Below, piece by piece: positions 40,133 through 43,922 of a stretch of 43,922 bases of DNA. Under the pieces are notes generated by a model. That model searched no databases. It was not told the DNA's origin and saw only the letters and a list, made by a program, of their open reading frames with translations. The first letter of the stretch is position 1. Every line of letters starts with the position of its first letter. The stretch comes from Patescibacteria group bacterium UBA5532. Its GTDB lineage: Bacteria > Patescibacteriota > Gracilibacteria > BD1-5 > UBA2023. Both the position numbers and the translations under genes were made by a program. The stretch spans positions 1-43,922 of the forward strand of contig DINU01000005.1 of NCBI GenBank assembly GCA_002426885.1, in the 5' to 3' direction.

Positions 40133-40522
40133 ATGCTTTCTCATTTTCAGATACAAATCTTCCGATTTCAGGATGCGATGAGCACTGTGCCAGATACTCC
40201 AGCAAAATCACCAGAACAAAAGGATCCGCTCACGCTCGGTGTCGAGCTCTACCCGATGATTCTCGAAGGGGAAAAAAGTTTTCCTAACTGAGATTTTACT
40301 GGAATTCAAGAATTGTATAATCGCGAGGAACTTTCGAATAATTCTGCGATTTTCCAGGAAATGCAAAAACTCCAAGGAGAAAAAGAAAGATACTGGAACA
40401 GGAGCAAAACTTCTCCTTTTTTTCTTTCGTGGAAACTGGCATTTCTTTTCTCATTATTAAGCCCAGAAATGAAGGAGAAAATCAGGGCAAAATACGAAAA
40501 TCAACTACAAAAAACAGCGTAA
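40133..40522 (+). CDS. Small protein of unknown function
   Basis: The 129-residue product has one TGA glycine, a Pro-rich N-terminal part (STVPDTPAKSPEQKDP), a charged helix-like middle and a short hydrophobic stretch (LSWKLAFLFSLL) near the C-terminus. I recognise no family. ATG 40133, preceded by AAAAATTCT, is preferred; ATG 40178 is an in-frame alternative. It is followed by a terminator-like hairpin. Confidence 0.65.
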
Positions 40523-40561
40523 ATTTTCCCTTTTGCATCTCGCATATTTTCGGATATACTC

Positions 40562-40592
40562 AAGGCATTCTCATTCTCAGAATGCCTTTTTT
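40562..40592 (+). terminator. Terminator-like hairpin overlapping the start of the polymerase gene
   Basis: A 10-bp stem (AAGGCATTCT, 40562-40571, with AGAATGCCTT, 40579-40588) and a 7-nt loop are followed by T residues. The right arm and T-run contain the first codons (ATG 40582) of the DNA polymerase gene. Confidence 0.7.
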
Positions 40593-41955
40593 CGATGTAC
40601 ATATCGCGGAACTTCTCTCAAATACGCGGACGCGATGAGGTTTTTCTGAATTCATCGAGCGCGAACTCGGATACGAATGGGATGGGACTCCTGAGATGAA
40701 GATCGCACTTCTGTCACATGTAGGAAAAGAATATCCGAACTCAAAAATCCTCTCGCTCGAGATGGATTTGATCCCCGTACTCGTACGTATGCAAAAGGAA
40801 GGGATTCTGATCGATCAGAAAAAACTCCGAGAAATCGGCGAAAATCTCCGCGCATCGATACGAAAAATCGAGACAGAAGTCCGCGAACTCGTCGGAGAAA
40901 ATATAAATCTCTCCTCTCCGAAGCAGGTCGCAGAGCTCCTTCAGAGACTCGGTATTCCTCTCACGAAGAAGAATAAAACTGGATTCTCGGTCGATACAGA
41001 TGTCCTCGAGGAACTCGCAGGAAAACATGATATTGCGCGCCTTATCCTCGATCATCGCTCGTATTCGAAGCTCGTATCGACATATATCGATGCGCTCCTG
41101 AAGTCGGTCAATCCGACCACGAAGCGAGTCCACACCCACTATAATCAGATCGGTGCATCGACTGGGCGCATGTCGAGCGAAGATCCCAATCTCCAGAATA
41201 TTCCGACCGGAAGTGGCTATGCACATGAAATCAAGTCGTGCTTTATCCCGAAAAATGGATCAGTCCTGCTCGTCGCCGATTACTCACAGATCGAGCTTCG
41301 GATTCTTGCTTTTCTCTCGGGCGATCCAGCACTTTGAGAGACTTTTATCCGAGGAGAAGATATTCACGCGCGCACTGCTCATTTTCTTTTCTGAGAAAAT
41401 GCAGAAATCACGAGTGAAATGCGTCGTATCGCAAAAACTGTGAATTTCTGAGTGATCTATGGAATTACAGGCTTCGGACTCGCGAAATCACTCGGTACAA
41501 ATCCGAAAGAAGCGAACGAATATATCGAGAATTTTTTCAGAGAATATCCATGAGTGAGAAAATATTACGACACAATTCTCGGAAAAGCGCGGGAAAATGG
41601 CTATGTGGAGACATATTTCTGAAGAAAACGTTTTATCCGAACGATCAATGATGCAAATCGCATGATCCGCACAAGTGCAGAGCGAGAAGCGATAAATATG
41701 CCAATTCAGGGAACTGCAGCGGACGTGCTGAAATACGCGATGATCGAGATCGACTCTGCGATACGCGACCAGAATCTCTCTGGAAAAATGCTCCTCCAAG
41801 TCCATGATGAACTCGTCTTCGAGATTCCGAAGTCTGAGGAGTCGATCTTTCTCGAGCTTGTCAGAGAAAAGATGGAGCATGTCCTCCCGGAATCTTCTGT
41901 CCCGATTCAAGTCGATATTCACACTGGCATGAACTGGGCAGAAGCAAAGGGTTAA
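40582..41955 (+). CDS. polA: Family A DNA polymerase (polymerase domain only, PolA-like)
   Basis: The 457-residue protein starts in the last part of the exonuclease-like domain (FFDVHIAELLS) and covers the polymerase domain: LSSPKQVAELLQRLGIP, TGRMSSEDPNLQNIP, motif A DYSQIELR, O-helix motif B RRIAKTVNFGVIYG (Gly from TGA), AINMPIQGTAADVLK and motif C QVHDELVF. It lacks the 5' nuclease and nearly all of the 3'-5' exonuclease domain found in E. coli Pol I. At least seven TGAs are Gly. If the first ATG is not used, ATG 40696 is the next candidate. It lies 12 nt before the PH-domain gene. Confidence 0.9.
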
Positions 41956-41967
41956 TTTTTTGTATTT

Positions 41968-42711
41968 ATGACTTCTTTTGATCGCATCTTTTTCGCACGA
42001 TATGTAAAAGACGGGAGCAAGATCCACTACGTCTTTCATCGGCATATTATCTTGATTATCGAGGACCTGATTCTGTGGTCGATCTTCGCAGTCCTGATCC
42101 CGGGTTTTCTGTACTATCACGATGCATTTGAGATCCGAGATGCCGTCACGAATTTTACCGCTTCTGCGTATTTACTCGGTATCTATGCCGTGATGATGTA
42201 TATATTATTCGACTGGTATAATGACGTCTGGATCGCGACAGAGAATGAGATTATCAGTGTCCGATGGAAATTTATCACACAGGATGCGCTCTACACTGAA
42301 TATGAGAAAATCGAAGGACTCGAAGTGCGAACACAAAACTGGTGGTATGCACTGATCGGCGCGTCAGATGTGATTATTAAGCTCGCGGGGACAGACTCGA
42401 TATCGCTCCTCGGGGCCTCGGATGCGCAGGGAATCGTCTGATATATTAAGGAGTGTGCAAAAGGAAAGGAGTCCGAGCTCGAAGATGACGACCGCGAGCC
42501 ATTCGAGATATTGGTCGAGACACTGACAGACGTGGTAAAAGGATCGCTCAGTAGAAGAGGAGGGGAAATCCTTACTTCTGAGTATATCAAGACCCTCGAT
42601 ACGACGCTCGAAGAAGACGGGACACTCGATCTCCGAAGTGAAGATGATCGGGAAATGGTCGACTCCTGGAAGCATCGGTATGCGAAGAAAGTCCAGAAAA
42701 AGGAGAAGTAA
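41968..42711 (+). CDS. Membrane protein with a bacterial PH domain
   Basis: The 247-residue protein has two membrane helices (about residues 26-48 and 66-88), then a domain resembling bacterial PH (YdbS-like): VWIATENEIISVRW, ALYTEYEKIEGLEV, GASDVIIKLAGTDSISLLGASDAQGIV, and a long acidic C-terminal tail (ESELEDDDREPFEIL). One TGA (42439-42441) is Gly. Function is unknown in this family. Probably co-transcribed with the polymerase gene. Confidence 0.7.
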
Positions 42712-42782
42712 TATGTACTCAGAATGACATTTCTATATGGTGAATAAGGGGTAAAACCCTTTTCACGCTACAAATCTCAAGA

Positions 42783-42909
42783 GAAACTTCTCAGAAATGA
42801 CTCTGTTGTGAAAAGAAAATTCTCTATTTCTCAGAAGTTTCTGAATAGATTTTTTCCTGATTGCCTCTTAATCAGAGATATGAAATACAGTAAACGAAAC
42901 TACTGTATT
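42783..42909. other. Structured intergenic region with three consecutive hairpins (candidate ncRNA)
   Basis: Three inverted repeats follow each other: 16 bp with one mismatch (42783-42798 with 42826-42841), 6 bp (42857-42862 with 42870-42875), and a perfect 9 bp, AATACAGTA/TACTGTATT, around an 8-nt loop (42884-42892 with 42901-42909). A T-run (42850-42855) follows the first. A weaker hairpin lies at 42752-42768. No frame or known RNA motif was recognised in 42712-43015. Confidence 0.45.
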
Positions 42910-42961
42910 GTGCCTATGAGGTATCAAGTCTTTTAACCTGAGAAAAGCCACGGAAAAAGCA

Positions 42962-42989
42962 AGAGACTCCAGATATATCTGGAGTCTCT
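42962..42989 (-). terminator. Terminator of the SLH-domain protein gene
   Basis: A perfect 12-bp stem (AGAGACTCCAGA with TCTGGAGTCTCT) and TATA loop lies 26 nt beyond the stop codon. The T-run on the minus strand is a few bases downstream (CTTTTTCC). Confidence 0.75.
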
Positions 42990-43015
42990 TTGATGAGGGA
43001 ACTTCTCACGTCTCC

Positions 43016-43922
43016 TTACTTCGTCATGTTATAGAGGATCTTCAGAGTTTCTCAGAGAGTGATCGTATCCCATGGTTCGAAGAGTCGAGCATTTCCAGAG
43101 ATGATTTCACCATTGAGAGTATTTCTTCCATGGACGAGACAGTTCTCATATGCAGAGATGATATATGGTGCAAGAGAGTCTGTCACAGAGACATCAGCAA
43201 AAGTAGTATCAGGAGAAACGGGAGAGAAGTGGAATGTGTTGGTGAGGATTTTTGTTGCTTCTCATCGAGTGATCGGATCATTCGGTCGGAAGTTTCCATC
43301 AGATCATCCAGAGACGATACCAAGTTCTGTCGCGTATGCGATAGTCCGAGAGAAGAGAGTCTCAGTCGTACTCGAGGTTACATCAGCATAGGTACTTGTA
43401 CCTGTTGTGGATTCTGGGATTTCTATACCAGCAGCGCGGAAGGTAATGGAGAGGAATTCTGCACGAGTGAGCTGACGAGAGATATTACTTGCTCCGATGA
43501 TCCCGAGTTCTCGAGCATAGACCTGGAGTCGTGGATCAATGATATTCAGAATGATCGGAGTACATGCAGGACTCGGAGAGACAGAAGGTGTTGTCGGTAC
43601 TGTGGGTGTTGTAGATACAGTAGGTGGTGGGTGTTGATGGGATTCCACCTCATCCTCCACCTCCTCCTCCGCCACCTCATGGGTTACCTGGATTTGTTGT
43701 GGTTCCTGTGTTGGTTGTTCATGTATTCGTGGTTCCAGTACTTGTCTCATCGGTAACGATGACTGTTATTGGTGCGAGAGAACAGTTCGATGGGAAAAGA
43801 ATTTGACAGATGGTGTAATTCAGAAGGTATGTTCCTGTGTGTGTATATGTTGGAACGATGAGGAATCCACTCGAATCGATGGAAATATCTGGTATTGAAG
43901 TCGTTCCTGTGAGAGCGACACT
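43016..43922 (-). CDS. SLH-domain surface protein, 5' end outside window, apparent one-base frameshift
   Basis: The C-terminal part carries S-layer-homology-type repeats: VYARELGIIGASNISRQLTR, then AYATELGIVSG followed (TGA = Gly) by SDGNFRPNDPITRGEATKIL. SLH repeats usually anchor proteins to cell-wall polymers. Upstream is a Thr/Pro linker (PPPTVSTTPTVPTTP), a Gly run, TNTGTT linkers like those of the 7195-10938 protein, and an N-terminal part leaving the window. The Gly-run/TNTGTT part and the SLH part lie in different frames; the switch is near 43629-43631 (GGG on the plus strand). Removing one G would join them smoothly. Stop TAA 43016-43018. Confidence 0.75.

Noticed and set aside
1..43922. 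tRNA or rRNA genes, insertion sequences, phage genes
   Set aside because: I scanned for T-loop-like GTTCGA contexts, rRNA landmarks, transposase motifs and terminal repeats and saw none I could support.

Overview
The window comes from a bacterium that reads TGA as glycine (genetic code 25), which points to the Gracilibacteria (BD1-5) / Absconditabacteria (SR1) part of the Patescibacteria (CPR). Read with the standard code, most genes here look broken. With TGA = Gly they become full-length and end only in TAA or TAG, and the TGAs fall on invariant glycines: the P-loops and signature of an ABC ATPase, SPTG of GltX, TPIGN of RsmI, NFIVG of DnaA, FPGIG of Nth, KNRFG of RadA and the NFG of a family A DNA polymerase. 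Trp is encoded by TGG. I cannot tell the two phyla apart from this window. Genes are tightly packed, promoters look sigma70-like with 16-17 bp spacers, Shine-Dalgarno sequences are absent, and many starts are preceded by a U-rich tract such as TTTTTTCT-ATG.

Layout. 1-7100: housekeeping genes on both strands (tyrS, lspA, a membrane protein, an AMMECR1-domain protein; rbfA-ftsQ-nth and ndk-rluD on the minus strand). 7195-10938: a 1247-residue secreted modular surface protein. 11229-13345: dnaA and rsmI. 13346-17638: a membrane protein, a sensor histidine kinase and an ABC-F ATPase, all minus. 17657-27193: the most unusual part, an amide/peptide ligase and peptidase cluster. It holds a protein with seven C-terminal membrane helices (resembling the inactive transglutaminase-7TM family), three ATP-grasp ligase domains (one cyanophycin-synthetase-like, one RimK/YheC-like, one alpha-L-glutamate-ligase-like) and three HExxxH...EEGLA (DUF1704/MATCAP-type) peptidase domains; one ligase and one peptidase are fused in a single 770-residue protein. 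27190-29219: an OmpR-type response regulator and a 451-residue protein of unknown function. 29398-31793: a small lipoprotein, gltX and tsaE. 31879-36960: a type IV pilus operon (PilN/PilO-like, PilC, four prepilin-like proteins). 37331-40038: radA and ybeY-murB, minus. 40133-42711: a small unknown protein, a polymerase-only PolA homologue and a PH-domain membrane protein. 42712-43015: a hairpin-rich gap. 43016-43922: an SLH-domain surface protein that runs off the window and carries an apparent one-base frameshift.

How the genes may work together. The tyrS, gltX, rbfA, rluD, rsmI, tsaE, ybeY and ABC-F genes serve translation. murB, ftsQ and lspA serve the envelope and division. The pilus operon, the modular secreted protein and the SLH protein suggest a cell surface built for attachment. 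My main hypothesis is that the 17.6-27.2 kb cluster adds and removes amino acids on a peptide, protein or envelope substrate, logically like eukaryotic tubulin-tyrosine ligase (ATP-grasp) paired with MATCAP carboxypeptidases (HExxxH); the substrate is unknown.
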